From: Streptomyces sp. CT34
Lineage (GTDB): Bacteria; Actinomycetota; Actinomycetes; Streptomycetales; Streptomycetaceae
Length of the DNA: 64,000 nucleotides
Direction: 5' to 3'
Assembly: GCF_000805335.1 (NCBI RefSeq)
Contig: NZ_KN708638.1
Span: 2,322,566 to 2,386,565 of the forward strand
A model generated the notes under the pieces. That model saw only the letters and a list, made by a program, of their open reading frames with translations, ran no database searches and had not been told where the DNA came from. Positions 63,676 through 64,000 of the stretch are shown one piece after another; the first letter of the stretch is position 1, and each line of letters begins with the position of its first letter. The position numbers and the translations under genes are program-made.

Positions 63676-64000
63676 GTGCCGACCGGATACGACATGGCCG
63701 GCACCCGGTACATCCGGTTCCACGACTACCGGAAGCCCGGACGGCGCCCGTTCGACGGGAAGATCACCTCGTCCATGGTGGGCCGGGCGGTGGTGTGGTC
63801 CCTGCTGTTCAAAGCGATCCCGCTGCGCTTCATGCCCCTGAAAATGCTGCGCGATGCTCGCGAACACCTGGGCGAGACGGACTACAGCGTTCCCCAACTC
63901 CACTACGCATCCATGCAGTTCGGCGCACCCCAGCGCCAGGATGACGGCCGAGATCCTCGCCGGGGATACCGGTACGCCGCCACGTCATGGTGGACGTGCA
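63676..64000 (+). CDS. Unidentified reading frame cut by the window edge
   Basis: A frame with good actinomycete codon bias is open from just after a TGA near 63617 and runs to the edge. From GTG 63676 (or ATG 63694) it reads VPTGYDMAGTRYIRFHDYRK and later RAVVWSLLFKAIPLRFMPLK and GETDYSVPQLHYASMQFG. The coding bias extends upstream of any start codon (AAKYRLHEAATRSRQ), so this may be a 5-prime-truncated fragment. After about 63930 the sequence loses protein-like character and another ATG (63941) opens in a different frame. Family not recognised. Confidence 0.4.
   Translation, partial: MPTGYDMAGTRYIRFHDYRKPGRRPFDGKITSSMVGRAVVWSLLFKAIPLRFMPLKMLRDAREHLGETDYSVPQLHYASMQFGAPQRQDDGRDPRRGYRYAATSWWTC

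Overview
The window is chromosomal DNA of a Streptomyces-type actinomycete. Evidence: very high G+C with G/C at almost every third codon position, many GTG starts, frequent ATGA/GTGA stop-start overlaps, lipobox and Tat-like export signals, and a gene order (maltose operon, PAP2 protein, glnE, glnA2, nadE, panB, map, haem oxygenase) that I recall from the S. coelicolor chromosome; no database was searched. I see no tRNA, rRNA, CRISPR array, complete insertion sequence or phage gene. Most of the window looks like core genome. The last 6 kb (pseudogene, isolated exopolysaccharide genes) look accessory.

Layout. 0-9 kb: maltose/maltodextrin uptake (malE-malF-malG) flanked on both sides by an outward-reading aglA-malR-type pair; the two aglA genes share nearly identical DNA blocks. 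9-16 kb: PAP2 membrane protein, glnE, a 31-codon upstream ORF, a small secreted repeat protein and glnA2. 16-24.6 kb: alpha/beta hydrolase with a DUF998-like membrane protein, a multicopper oxidase with a His-rich insert, nadE, an MFS exporter and a VanJ-like membrane phosphatase. 24.8-30.2 kb: an MFS-TetR drug-efflux pair with a perfect 27-bp palindrome, panB, and a DrrAB-like ABC exporter. 30.2-36 kb: a 1164-residue AfsR/BTAD-type regulator, an M50 protease, a small membrane protein and the F420:NADP oxidoreductase npdG. 36-42.5 kb: a sialic-acid-type module (sialidase, binding lipoprotein, two permeases, GntR regulator, lyase/aldolase) whose two outward promoters share a 13-nt motif.

42.7-50 kb: map, haem oxygenase, a PhzF-like protein preceded by a small His-rich ORF behind a near-perfect DmdR/DtxR iron box, a lipoprotein, a primase/polymerase-domain protein, and a TetR gene with three regularly spaced palindromes shared with a 57-residue protein. 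50-58.6 kb: Rsm22-like methyltransferase, serine hydrolase, Bcr/CflA-type MFS, SDR, a second PhzF, a secreted serine protease and a secreted pentapeptide-repeat protein. 58.8-64 kb: a decayed GlxA/AraC regulator, a GH46 chitosanase lipoprotein, a Pro/Lys-rich membrane protein, a fused NodB-deacetylase/GT2 glycan synthase (MatB-like) and an unidentified reading frame running off the right edge.

The parts most worth following up are the gene-conversion-like duplication around malEFG, the iron-box/His-rich/PhzF locus, the shared motif of the sialic-acid module, the 18-bp-phased TetR operators, and the deacetylase-glycosyltransferase/chitosanase neighbourhood.
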